DNA of 64,000 bases, from assembly GCF_021917145.1 (NCBI RefSeq), contig NW_025813746.1:47501-111500 (forward strand), given 5' to 3'. Shown piece by piece: positions 18,403 through 30,598 of this stretch. The DNA is from Hypomesus transpacificus (taxonomy: Eukaryota > Chordata > Actinopteri > Osmeriformes > Osmeridae). Positions within the stretch are counted from its first letter, which is position 1; every line of letters begins with the position of its first letter. The notes beneath the pieces are model-generated. The model searched no databases. It was not told where the DNA came from and was given only the letters and a program-made list of their open reading frames with translations. The translations under genes and the position numbers were made by a program.

Positions 18403-20384
18403 ATGGCAGCCCTACAGAGTCCGTTCTACGGGGACAAGATGAACCTGTACTCCTTGTGTAAAAAGATCGAACAGTGTGACTATCCCCCTCTACCCTCTGA
18501 TCACTACTCTGAGGAGGTAGGTCTGCCCCGCCCACACTCACCCTCCTTCTACACCGACACTCCCCCTCCCAACACTCCCCCTGCCCCCCCCACACTCCCC
18601 CCCCCCCCCCCCCCCGCGCCCAAAAGTGTAACTACAGGAAGACTACAGGAAGAGAAACGACAGGAGGGGACGCATGTTTAAAGAGAAACGACAGGAGGTG
18701 ACACACGTTTAAAAAGTAGCGACAGGAAGTGACACGCGTTTTCAAACGTGACCACAAGTGACACGTGTGTCACTGGGCCCTTGCTGGACCACAGCCACAC
18801 ACCTGCTTTCTCCAGCAGTAACCCCGGCCGCTTTTCAAGGCCAAGTGCCGCAAGCCCCTGGCACCCTGTGTGTGCGTGTGTGCATGCGTGCCTGCTTGTG
18901 TGTGCGCGCTTGTATGTGTTGCTGGCCTGTGCTTGTGTGTGTGTGCTTGCGTGTGTATGTGTGTGTTCTGTATCGCCCCCAGTATCACCCCCATCCAGGT
19001 GAGAGAAAGAAAGAGAGAGGGAGCGATGGAGGGATGGAGTTGGGGTGCGCCGCCAGCGTCTGTCTGGATGTAAACAATCCTCCTGAAGGATCTGCAGCAC
19101 ACTGTCATCTGCTCATCTTTGTTGTGTCATTTACCTTCTCCTCCCGTCTCTCCCCTCCACCTCCCCCACTCTACCCCCCTCCTCCTCCCATCTCCCCCTC
19201 CTCCCGTCTCTCCCCTCCACCTCCCCCACTCTACCCCCCTCCTCCTCCCATCTCCCCCTCCTCCCGTCTCTCCCCTCCACCTCCCCCACTCTACCCCCCT
19301 CCTCCTCCCATCTCCTCCTCCTCCCATCTCCCCCCTCCACCTCCCCCACTCTACCCTCTCCCCTTCTCCCGTCTCCACCCTCTGTGCCCCCCTCCACCTG
19401 ACTCCACCCCCCCCAAAGCGAAGAAGCACATGAATATTTTACATATCTGCATCTCTACCCCCTGCCTCCTCCCCTCTTTCTCTCTCTCTCACTCCATTCT
19501 GCAGGACTAATTCTCAGACTGGTTGCATTTGCATCTCCCTTTATTTCTCGCTTTCACACACACACACACACACACGTTTGCCGAGCCCAGCGCCACGCAA
19601 CAGCAGCCAGGAAGTCGGCAGGTGGTTACCATAGCGACCCCCGCTCTGAAAATCTTTCCTTCTTTCTTTCGTTCTTCTTCTTTCTTTTTTTTTTTTAATG
19701 ATGGCGGTCGCTGTTCCGCCTCCGAACCTGTCTGTCTGTCTGCTCCAAGCAAGGCGCTCTGCTCGGCTTCAAGTAGAAAACACTGCCTCCGAGAGAAATC
19801 TCTCCGTTTGTGTGTGTGCGTGTGTGTGTAATTTTAAAAGTGTGTGCTGGTGTTCGTCTGTGTGCATGTCTATGTGCGTGTGACTGTGTGTGTGTGAAAA
19901 GTCTATTCACAAGGCCATAAGACAGTAGGCATAGCCTACTATTTCCCAGCGCGACTGCTTTGTTCACGTATGCTACATGTTGCCTGTTACTGAGGTTGTG
20001 GAAGTGTGTTGGTCCAGGTTCTCTTTACCACAACAAAGCCCCCAGACCCAGCCTGTCTGTCTGTCTGGGCTAAGTGACAAGCACAGGACTGGCCACGCTC
20101 TTCATGTCTTGGATGGCAGGATTGAGGAAGGCTCGCCCCCTACCAAACACACTAACCCCCCAACCGCTCACTCTACCCCCCCAACACACTCCCTCTGCCC
20201 CCCCCCCCCACACACACACACCCACACCAGCAGTAACCATTCTCACGTGTCCCATGGTCTCTGTGTTCTCCAGCTGAGGAAGTTGGTGGACATGTGCATC
20301 AACCCAGACCCCGAGAAGAGGCCCGACATCACCTACGTGTACGACATCGCCAAGCACATGTACAACCAGACCCTGGGGACCTAA
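18403..20384 (+). CDS. nek7: NEK7 kinase, last two coding exons
   Basis: Exon 18403-18516 (38 codons) encodes [20 protein letters not shown] and ends HYSEE; the last exon 20274-20384 encodes [20 protein letters not shown] and ends NQTLGT before TAA. Together they form the C-lobe end of a NIMA-related kinase. The residues [13 protein letters not shown] and TYVYD favour NEK7 over NEK6 (NEK6 has CICPDPNQRPD). NEK7 acts in mitotic spindle assembly and NLRP3 inflammasome activation. The ATG of the first exon shown is internal, since NEK proteins have the preceding WSLGCLLYE in an upstream exon that is absent here. In human, NEK7 is two genes away from PTPRC, which agrees with ptprc downstream. Confidence 0.93.
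19140..19365. repeat. 60-bp pyrimidine-rich minisatellite in nek7 intron
   Basis: Nearly four copies of a 60-bp CT-rich unit (CTCCCGTCTCTCCCCTCCAC at its start) lie between the two nek7 exons. The first three are almost identical. They generate the proline/serine-rich ORFs in this stretch, which are not genes. Confidence 0.88.
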
Positions 20385-21184
20385 ACCTCCCTCCTCCTCT
20401 TCCTCCTCTTCCTCCTCTTCCTCCTCCTCCTCCTCATCCCTCACTTCCCCAACACCTCCACACGTCTCCTGCAGAGTCTGTCGTTCTGTCAGACAGAGCT
20501 GATGGAGCTCCCAGATGTGGCCGTGCCCTCGTGCAATTCCCACCCCCCACCCCCCTCCCAATGCATGCTGGGTAAATGAAGAGCAATCAGATGATTGGAT
20601 GTATTTCTCCTAGGAACCTCCCCCTTTTTTTTCTCTTTTTTTTCAAGACCTTCTAGTTGTGCGATGTTTGTCGTGTTGTTCATCTCAACCTAACTGCAGG
20701 CTGGCACAGTGACCTTAGATACACTATAAACATTCACACTTACCCTTCAGTGCCTCTCGTAGCTGTGTGCTCTGAAATCACAGGCGCATTTGCAGACGTT
20801 AGCAAAGGAAACTGTTCCCACAGTATTTAAACACAGATGCGTCAGAATGTTAGTGTAGAGATATGTCATGCTGAGTTTACTAACGCGATCGTCCAAAATG
20901 ATGTTTTAGCGGTTAAAACGTTTGTTGCGCTGCACTTTAACCCCGGTACTGAAAATCTGGAGGTTGTTGTCAAGTGAATGTATCCCCCCCCCCAAAAAAA
21001 AAAAAAAAAAAAACTAAACAGAAAAAGAAGGATCATGTTGAATGCCAGGTGTGAAGGTATAGTCTGTGAGACTAGTCTGGGGCGTGGTCAAGGGAAGGTA
21101 GGTTACAGGGTGTGCGATGGGTTCAGCGTATGAGTGTTCAGATTGTTGTGACAGTGCCGTCCCTGAATTGAGCGAAAGAATAAA
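20385..21184 (+). other. nek7: nek7 3' UTR with AATAAA signal
   Basis: Non-coding sequence follows the nek7 stop and reaches AATAAA at 21179-21184. A second AATAAA at 22757-22762 could end a longer isoform. The UTR starts with a CCTCCT run and includes an A-rich run near 20,994-21,013. Confidence 0.5.
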
Positions 21185-22366
21185 AACACATAGGAATTAT
21201 ATATATATGTTTTTTTCTTCTCAAGCCTTGTCCGTTTGACAACCTACCAAAGACGCAGACAGCCCAGAGCTATGGGTATGGTTTATATGTGTATCTGTTT
21301 GTGTCCTACTTCCATACAGTATATCTAAGACTCCTTTCCAGCCGTCGGTGGACACGAGCCCCTGCTAGCTGGACGTCCAACCTAGTTGGATGTAGGTTCG
21401 CTGTGTCCTGGAGTTGGTCTGTGTCTCGTGTTTTCAGTTTGACAGTGGGTTGGTTTACAGATCAAGGTGGGGATAGCCTAAGTTTGAAGTGAGTGTTTTA
21501 GGTCGAGGTAGTTTAGCCCAGCAGAAGGTACGTTAGTCCAAGGTGACGGTGCGTTATTGCTTGTCATGTTTAATGACTGCCTACTGGCTTTGGCGTGGAG
21601 TCAGTTTACTAATTTGTGCATTTAGTGTCATCTAGTTTATCATAACGGTTGTTCTGAGAATTGTTTTTTACTTGCACATCTGTGTTGTTTTTTTGTGGTC
21701 TCAGATATTCTGGTATGGCCCATTTCACTTTTTTATTGACATTAATGTCTGTCCCAGCTAATTCTGTGGATTCTTACAACTCTTATGCCTTGTTAGTGCT
21801 GGCTTTTACAGCAGCTGTAAAAGAACTTTGCTCATGACATGAATTTACAATAACACTTAATCAGAGTGACAAAGCACCATCGTCACCTCATAGCAAATGT
21901 TGTGAAAATCCTACCCAGATGCTAAATGGTGTTTATTTTTTATCATACGAGATAGATTAGATATTTCCATCTGAATAACATTGCAAATAGATTTGTTTTA
22001 TGTTGTGTGTTATACCCCCCCCCCCCCCCCCCCATGCATAATCCCGTCCCCCTGAACGCTTTCTCCGTCCTGCCTTTCTTTCGATCTATCAGCCTTAAAG
22101 AAGATGATGTTCGGCTTTGTTTTGTTTGTTGTCGCTGCAAACTAATATCGTTTACTCGTTCAGTCGCCCTTCCATGTGTCACAGGGAGAAGAGGAGACTC
22201 GTCAGATATTTGTTTCTCGTTAGGGGAATGTGACGATCGTGACATCAATGCAACCCACTCAGATACACGCTCACAAACACTAACACATGGATACAAACGC
22301 TATCACATAAACCCATACACACACACGTACATACACACACACACTGCTAGTTTACTGATCCATTCT

Positions 22367-22490
22367 GATGTGTCTGGGTTGTGATAGGTGGGGTCTGATG
22401 TGTCTGGGTTGTGATTGGTGGGGTCTGATGTGTCTGGGTTGTGATTGGTGGGGTCTGATGTGTCTGGGTTGTGATTGGTGGGGTCTGATG
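22367..22490. repeat. 30-bp tandem repeat, four copies
   Basis: Four copies of a 30-bp unit (TGATGTGTCTGGGTTGTGAT at its start) are almost identical. The block lies between the two candidate nek7 polyadenylation signals. Unique sequence follows at 22,495. Confidence 0.85.
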
Positions 22491-25400
22491 TGTTTCTCGC
22501 GAGCCGTCCGTCTGTTGGGACAGCCCTGCGACCTCCCAGAGGTCAGCTTTGACCCTCACCATGGCGACTGGAGCAGCCCTCTGAAGGTGGTATCGACCTC
22601 TTAGACTCTACTCTCCCAACCTCTAAGGTTTAGTGGTTGGGAGGGTAAAAACAAAAAGAGGCAGCTTTTATTTATGGTTCTGTTTTGTTTTTTTTTTGTT
22701 TTATGGAACATTTCATGTAAGGCTGTTTACTCCATGGCTTTGTATGCTACCTACCTAATAAACACCTACAAAAAACTGTCTTTGGCTTCTTCTACTGCTC
22801 CACCTTAGCTGGTCTAGCGTCATCTTAAACCTCTCTGGTTTTCCATTCATGATATGGATTTAGACGAGTATCTAGTCACGCTTTAACCCTCAGTGCTGTG
22901 TGCTTACAATGCATACAGCCGCCTCACTTAGGTTTAGAAAGACATACTCACAGTATGTAGTTGAATGTAAACACATTTGGAGTCAAACATGAGCGTGTCT
23001 GAGGCAGTGATGTGTTTGTGTGGGGTCATTAGACTGTTTCTGTTTCATAACCTGGCCCCATGAGTCTCTGCTCAGTACCAGCCCCTCCCCATGGACCTCC
23101 CCACCCCTCACACACACACTCACACTCTCACACACACACACATATACAGCACACACACTCTCTCACACATAAGCACTCACCCCCCCACACACACACACAC
23201 TCTCACACACATACACACACACATATACACACACACTCTCACACACACACAAGCACTCACCCCCCCCACACACATAGTCCCTTGTGGCCAGAGAGGAGCA
23301 GGGAGACACTGTCTGGCTCCATGTAATGATCTCCTCAGGGAACACAGTTCAATTTCATCACTGTTCAAATTGCTCCCTTGGAGCCTTAACACAGTGAAAA
23401 CAAACAAAAGTAAATATCTGGAATTGATACTTGAATCGGTGGCAATTTGCGAACCCAAACACGATGGATATTTATCTTTGCCCGGACACAATGGACCTTT
23501 CTGTGAAGATTGATTCTTCATGCATAATAAGAAATGGAAAGTTAGCCTGCATGAAAATCTTTAAGACTGTATGTTGACTGCTTACATTTGTGGTCCTTCT
23601 TCACTCGTCCCTCTAGTGGTGATATGTATCCATTGCGTCTTCCACTATTAATAACGTTGTTCTTGACATAAGGAAACAAAACAATGCACCATAGATGACG
23701 TCTGGTCCACGATCAAAAACCATCTAGAACACCAAACATTTACATATCAAGAAAAATCCTCCTTCATGTAAAAAAGCAGTTCAATTGATCTCGTCACCCT
23801 AGCAACTCTACAGCTTTTAAAAACGCATTGGGGTCAGCTCTTTTCTGCGTGGCAAACTAACAGACTGGGAAGTTTATAAAGTTTCCCACTGTGGAATCCC
23901 ACCAAGCTGCCGGAAGCTTCTCGCATCGATCTCCTGCTTCTCTGCTCTGCCAGATACTGACAAGAGAGCCAGAGGTCTAATCATTCCTGGAAGTGTTATA
24001 ATTACTGTTCTTAGTTTGATTATCTGCATGATTACTGTATCATCTACATTACAATTGCAAGTCATTACACACAGTAGCCCTTAGAGAGAGAGCGAGAGAG
24101 AGAGGGGGGGGAACAGCATTCCTCCTCTTCATCCCTGGTGGGTGAGGTGGGGTAGGCAGTGGGCTGCTCTGAGGGACTCGGAATTGGGATTTTTTTGTTT
24201 GTTTTGTTTTAGAAGTCTAAAATATCAATAGTGTTTTTTTGTACCATTGAAATAGCTTGTGGCGCATGCTTGGCAATGGCAACCAAAACTTCAAACATAT
24301 TAGTTTGCTAGGAGATTTGAATCATCAGGGACACTGGAATATAGAAATATAGTTGTTTACCCTTTGAAAGCTGTTATTGTAAAACTGTGTATCTTGATGT
24401 GTCGATTGAACCTTTGTTGTGATGAGCTGGCGTAACTCTAGCTGGTGTAAATTCTCAGTCTTCTTCCCGGACAATCCCCTGGAACTCTTGTCCTTGACGA
24501 TTTAGAGATCCAGACACATGCTTGCCAATCCTTAAGTTGATTGTTCCCCACGGGCAGCATCTGTTGTTGCTATACACATACACACCTACACACTCACGCA
24601 TAGACACACTCACTAACACACAAACTTTTACGCACCTTCATACATTCACACACACACACACACACTCACACACTAATCTAATACCATCAGGCCAGCACTG
24701 AGGGGGCACAGTAAAATACAAGCAGCCCGCAGCGAGCTGAACCACAATAAAACTCCAAGTGTCCGTTTAAAACGGCGAGGGGTTTGGGGCGGCTCGCAGG
24801 AGCCCAGTCAGGCTTTATGGAACACTGGCCAGCAAGCAGAACTCGGAAGCATCATCCCCGCCTTCCGGAACTGGCGTTTTCACAAACTGTAACTATTGGA
24901 AACAAATGCTGTGTTAAAACTGTTCAAAAGAAACTTGATCCAGAGGGTGGGTTTACAGGTGGGAGGGGGTCAGATCCTCCCCTCCACATCCACCCCCCTC
25001 TTCTCTCCTCTTCCCCCCCCACCCCCAACACAGCTGGTTTTACTTCCTGGGTATATTTCCCTCACTTCCTGTTGATCGCTCCAAATACGTTGTAAATCCC
25101 CAGATTCAAACCGTAGAAAGAAAAACACAACAGCGTGCGTCTCTGATCAAGCACTGCGATGCACGTGGTGTTTTTATGGACGCTGTGCGGCGGGGGGTGC
25201 GGTGGTGTGCATGGCCCTGCTCGTGCACCTCCTGCCGTAGTCTCTTCATCCTCGTCATCATCGTTATATGACCTTGGTCAGTAAGCTGGGGTTTAATGCG
25301 TTCCTAAAGCCTTCTGTGTTTAAAACGCATGCCAGACTTCCCAAAGGATTTCCTTCACTGTCACTAGCACATGTGCCCGGGTCCAATAAAATAAGCACTC

Positions 25401-26844
25401 TGGTAGTAAACTTGCCAATGAGCTGTCCCCAAATAACCACATCTGTCGGCTTGACTTAAACAAGCCCTAAAAACCCCTTTTAGAGATGAAGGGGTCTTAT
25501 CGGAGACACGCCGGCTCAATCGCCAGGGAAAGGAACGCGCCGTCGCCGTGGAAAACTTACCGCTTCACCGACTCGACAATAGAACGTAGGAAAGGTTAGG
25601 GTTTTGAACTCTTAAAGAGAGAGAGAGAGAGCGATGGAGAGAATGGAAGAGAGAGGTTAAGAGATACCAAGAGAGAGGGGAAGGGGGGGGTTAGCTTTCA
25701 GAGGATCAGCAGTGTTTGTTTTGATGGTGAAGTGGGATGTCCATGGCTCCCCTGGTACCTCTCCTCTGACTGACAAGCTCTCTGAAAGGAGGCCTAGCAG
25801 TGATGTCTCAGTTCAGGACAACATGTCATCTGTGAGAAGGACATAGTGTTCATTCAATCCCGCTTGCAGACAGTGCTACCTGTAAATATGTCGTTTTTTG
25901 CAGACAGATGCTAGACAGACAGATGTTGGACTTACTAAGTTCCTCTCTTGTCAACCCACTAGTCCTTGTCCGTTGGAGCAGACATCAAAGCAGTCACTCT
26001 GCTCAAAAACCAATAACTCTTTGATCTTTCTGTTGCCCAAACAGAGGCCCCTGTACACACACACACACACACACACACTAAAACCCCAAAGTGAGTTGTG
26101 TGTGTGTGAGAGAGGTTGAGAAGGGAGTCTGTGCTGACAGGTACTAATGTTTGTGTATCTGTGTGAATCTGTATCTATGTCTATCCGTGTGTGTGTGTGT
26201 GTCCGTGTGTGTGTGTGTGTCGACAGGAGGAAAGACAACAAAGCAGCAGGCCCCTCTGACTCCCAGGAAGCCCCTTGTTCACCTCCGTAAACCACCGAGC
26301 CGCTGGGGCCCTCTGGATCAGACGGGGGTGGGGAGTCCCATCAAGTCTGATCAGGCGCACGGCAGAAACACACACACACACAGTACAAGCACGATAACAC
26401 GCACACCGTCAGTTTGAAACCAAAGCTCCTGACGTATGGTGGGGGCGCCTCGACACGACACGGGGGTGTTAACAAGGACGACGCAGAGAGAGAGGGAGAG
26501 AGAGAGGGAGAAGGAGAGAGAGAGGGGGAGGGAGGGAGGGGGGGATGTGGAGGGGGGGGAGGGAGGGATGCCCACACGCTCCCTCTGCACCAGACGCTGA
26601 ACGCCTCCACGCAGGAACAGCAGCATGCGTTTGAGGGGAGAGGGGCTGGGGGGAGAGGGGCCGGGGGGCGGGGGCCTGGCAGGGAGAGTGTGGGGGGGTG
26701 TAATGTGTGTTTGTTGTGTGTGTGTGTGTGTGTATTGTGTGTGCATACCTGGGAGTGTTTATTGTCTGACGTGAAAGACATGCCTTCAGCCCATATCCCA
26801 ATTAACACCCTTGTCCCAGCTTCAGCCCTTTCCCAAATGTGTAA

Positions 26845-26880
<36 letters not shown>

Positions 26881-28009
26881 CGTGTGTGTGTGCGTGTGTG
26901 TGTGTGTGTGTGTCAGCCTTGCATGTAATCATTATCTCTCCCCTGATGTTCACCTGCAGCAGGCTGGTTCTGCCTCGAATACCCCCTGCCTAGGTGTCTG
27001 CAGGAAGTGTGTGCTATAACTGTACACTGTGATACCTTTTCTCTTCACAGTGTGGGGCTTGTTTCGAGGAAGGACTCCATTTGTGCTTATGTAACACATT
27101 CTCTCACTTTCTTTTTCTAGAAAGGGGAAAGAAAGTTGGTCCTTCTGTAGTAATAGTTTGGGCATCTGCGTTTGTATATTCGTTTATAAAGTCAGCACAA
27201 GCTGTTGATCGTATCGACTTGAACCAGAAGGCATTCTATGGATTCAATGTTGTGAAGTTGTTGAGATGGACGGTTGGACTTTATCGAACTTCAACGAGAT
27301 AGCCATGCATCTCACGAACAGAAATATATTACAACAGTAAAAGTAAGTAGGCCCAGGCTACTTCAACGAGACATGATAAGCATTGACAGTACTGGTGGCA
27401 GTTTTGACCTGAGTGAAAAGACGTTGTGAACATTCTCCGTTTTCCATTTTCCATTTCCGAGGCCGTGATGTCTAGTGCTTGATGGGTATAATATGCATTT
27501 ATGCAAATAAACGAGCAAGGCAAAGTGTTCCCTGGATTAGTTTGAATGTCAATATTAGCATACAGACTACTAATGAACGACTTTTGCGTCGGTCCACAAA
27601 GTTCGTGAGACAGACGCGCTACCTAGCAGTCCATCACAGCGCAAACGGCTGAATGCTAACCCAAATACTTTCCGACATGTTTTCAAATAGTTTATCAACT
27701 CTCTACGTTTTTGAACTGTGGAGGTATGCTGTGGTTTGAACGGGGCATAAACCGGATAATAGCGAGCGCCGATATACTCTCATGACGCCTAACCTTTCAG
27801 TCTGACGTCTCTCGCGACGGAAAACAAAGTCTTGATTAGTTTACAGATTAGAAAGGAAAATCTGCATTTTGCGCGTGATGAGGAGATCTAACAGCCTCTA
27901 CTTGTTTACCCAGCATGCGCTCAGCATTGGCACCGACTCCATCTCTGTATGTGTGACCCCGAGGCACCAAGTCACTTGATGCTTCTCTCTGTCTCTCTCT
28001 CTCTCTCTC

Positions 28010-28040
<31 letters not shown>

Positions 28041-28851
28041 CACACGAAAAGACCTACCCGCAGAAATCCCAACTAGTCGCGCGCCAGGTCCCAGTAGAGG
28101 CCAAGAATCCTCGCGCCCCTCTAGGCTAGTCCTGGGGTGAAGTTGCTACTTGCAGGCACGCACACACACACACACACACACACAACCCTGCATCTTAATG
28201 AGGGTGAGAGATGCCGTTATGAAGGCGACAGCAGAGTGAACCTACTCACCAAGGACTGACCCGCGGTACAGGGGCGGCAGAGAGCGCAGCGGGGGAGCTT
28301 TTTCGCGCGCTGATCAGAGGGTTGTTTCACGGAAGCTGCTCGCCCTAGAGGCGCGGGGAAACCAACTGATTAGACGCCACCGTCGCCACAGTTGAGCTGG
28401 AATCACGAAAGAAAGCATTCGCTTTTTCTTTTCTATTTCTTTCTCCCAGACTTTTCTTTGACTGTTGCCTTTGTTTCCTTTACCAAGAGACGTCAGAGGG
28501 TTTTGGACGTAATTAGCTGAAACATTGTTCCAGTCAACACAAAAGTTTCATTTGAAACTTCTTGAAGTCTATACTGTTTATTATTTTCCTCCATCAGACT
28601 CTGTGTTCCCAAACTAGAGTTGTTCACCCAATACTACAAACTTAACACAAACTACAAACTAACACACTAATGTAAACTTTATTTTAAAGGTAATAAAACA
28701 TTTGGTAAGGGGAATGAGACTACCTCTATGACAGCAGAACGTGCTTGAGTGATTGTGCAGATCCAGACAGCCACCCACATGCTTAAAAGCTGCATTCATC
28801 ACCTGTACATGAAGAGTTCCATATTAAATCCAAATTATATATTATAAGTAA

Positions 28852-28927
28852 TAAGGAGGATACATAGCTCAGTGGGAGAGCATTTCCCTCCTGCAAGTTG
28901 CTTTTGATAAAAGTGTCTGCTAAATTA
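28852..28927 (+). mobile_element. truncated tRNA-SINE with L2-type tail
   Basis: ATAGCTCAGTGGGAGAGCAT is a good box-A-like tRNA head, but it runs within about 25 nt into TGATAAAAGTGTCTGCTAAA, the L2-type tail. Box B and the SINE body are missing, so it is an internally deleted copy and not a tRNA gene. Confidence 0.7.
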
Positions 28928-30256
28928 ACGCACCGTTAGCAAAGTAGACCTTTGTCCGAGACATTTTCCAAATAAAGGAGAACTACAGTTTAAACGTACT
29001 GGCTCACAGGCAACCTGGCAGGCTGGGTTGAGGCGGTTGCTGCCCTGTACTCTGGTCCCCACTGGTTCAGCCAGCACCAGGGCAGAGAGAGGCGCCAACC
29101 AGGACCAGTGCCTGGCTGCGGCAGAACCATCCACCTGGCACAGGGGCTGCAGCGTAGAAGCTGGAGAGGGTGGTGCCGGTTTAAACTTTGTTATATACGG
29201 CGACTGTATTTAACCTGGTTGTTGACATTTGTGGGATTCTCTCTTTAGGAAAAAGTCGTTTTGTCTGTTTTTTTTCTTGTTGCAATACTGTTTCTTATGG
29301 TTTTGTTTGTTTAGGTGAGGGTGGATAAGGGGGGAATCGTCTGCCAGATGGGTACCAACCAGTGCCCATGACCCCCTCCCCCCCAACTTCCCTCATGCCC
29401 TTGACGGCCACGACCTGGAAACACACCCCTCTGGCTAGAATGGACAGAACCATGGAGGGGTTGGAAGAAGGACAGAACACAGGGAGAGCTAGTGACAGAG
29501 CTACGTCCTTGGATGACAGAGAGAGGATCGGCCAACTTGTAACTGCAACTCCGGCCGGGGTTTCATTTGTCACTTCTTTCTTCTTCCTCGACTTTTTGAT
29601 GAATTTGGAATTCAATCTCCAACTCCGCTCGAATACTCTCCAGCTGACCTTTGACCTATCTGCCTGCCTGCCTGGCCGAGGACAGGCAGTGTGGAGAAGA
29701 GGGATGGAGGGATCTGAGATGGGAGAGAGAAAGAGAAGGATTGAGGAGGAACAGGAAGCTGTGGAGGGAGTCTCAGAGAGAGGGTGAGGGGTGGACGTGG
29801 AAGAGCAGGCTGGTTGGCTGCCGGACTGGCTGGCTGACTGGCTGGTTGCCCGACTAACTGACCATCTGACTGGTTGGTTGGCTGCCTGACTGACTAACTG
29901 GTTGGTTGGCTGGCTGGTTGGCTTGCTTGCTGGTTGGCTTGCTGGCTGGCTGGTTGGCAGCACAAAGCACGCTCCTCCCTGTGTTTTTCAGCCCCATTAA
30001 TATCCCAGCGCCGCACAGATCCTCATTCATTATTCATGAGGAAGGCCCAGGCGGGCGTTCAGGCAGGCAGGCAGGCTTGCAGGGTCAGAGACAGACCTGA
30101 TACATTCTGCTTTAACTGACATTGAGTGACAGAGCCTGGGGTTTTTATGGCTCTGTACTCCCAGGGAGATCGGTGCAGCGGCCAAAGGTCCAAGCTGACC
30201 CTCTGCTAATGACCAGCATGATGCATGTGAGGCAGGGGGACCAACGACACGGGCTG

Positions 30257-30598
30257 AGTGGGGCCTCAGTCTGGGCAGAGCTTCACTCTGGGCGGGGCTT
30301 CAGTCTGGGCGGGGCTTCACTCTGGGCGGAGCCTTCCTCTGGGCGGGGCCTTCCTCTGGGCGGGGCTTCAGTCTGGGCGGGGCTTCAGTCTGGGCGGGGC
30401 TTCACTCTGGGCGGGGCCTTCCTCTGGGCGGGGCTTCAGTCTGGGCGGGGCTTCACTCTAGGCGGGGCTTCAGTCTGGGCAGGGCTTCAGTCTGGGCGGG
30501 GCTTCACTCTAGGCGGGGCTTCACTCTAGGTGGGGCTTCAGTCTGGGCGGGGCTTCAGTCTGGGCGGGGCTTCAGTCTGGGCGGGGCTTCACTCTGGG
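30257..30598. repeat. 17-bp minisatellite of GC boxes
   Basis: About twenty head-to-tail copies of a 17-bp unit (GGGCGGGGCTTCAGTCT, with TTCACTCT and CTTCCTCT variants) are present. Nearly every unit contains GGGCGGGGC, the Sp/KLF GC-box consensus. No gene start was recognised beside it. Confidence 0.88.

Noticed and set aside
28852..28900. tRNA gene
   Set aside because: Box A is good but box B and the arms are missing and an L2-type tail follows; a truncated SINE fits better.
29295..29963. 222-codon minus-strand ORF with SQPAS repeats
   Set aside because: Its start lies in a tetranucleotide tract and the rest shows no family I recognise; no splice or promoter support was seen.
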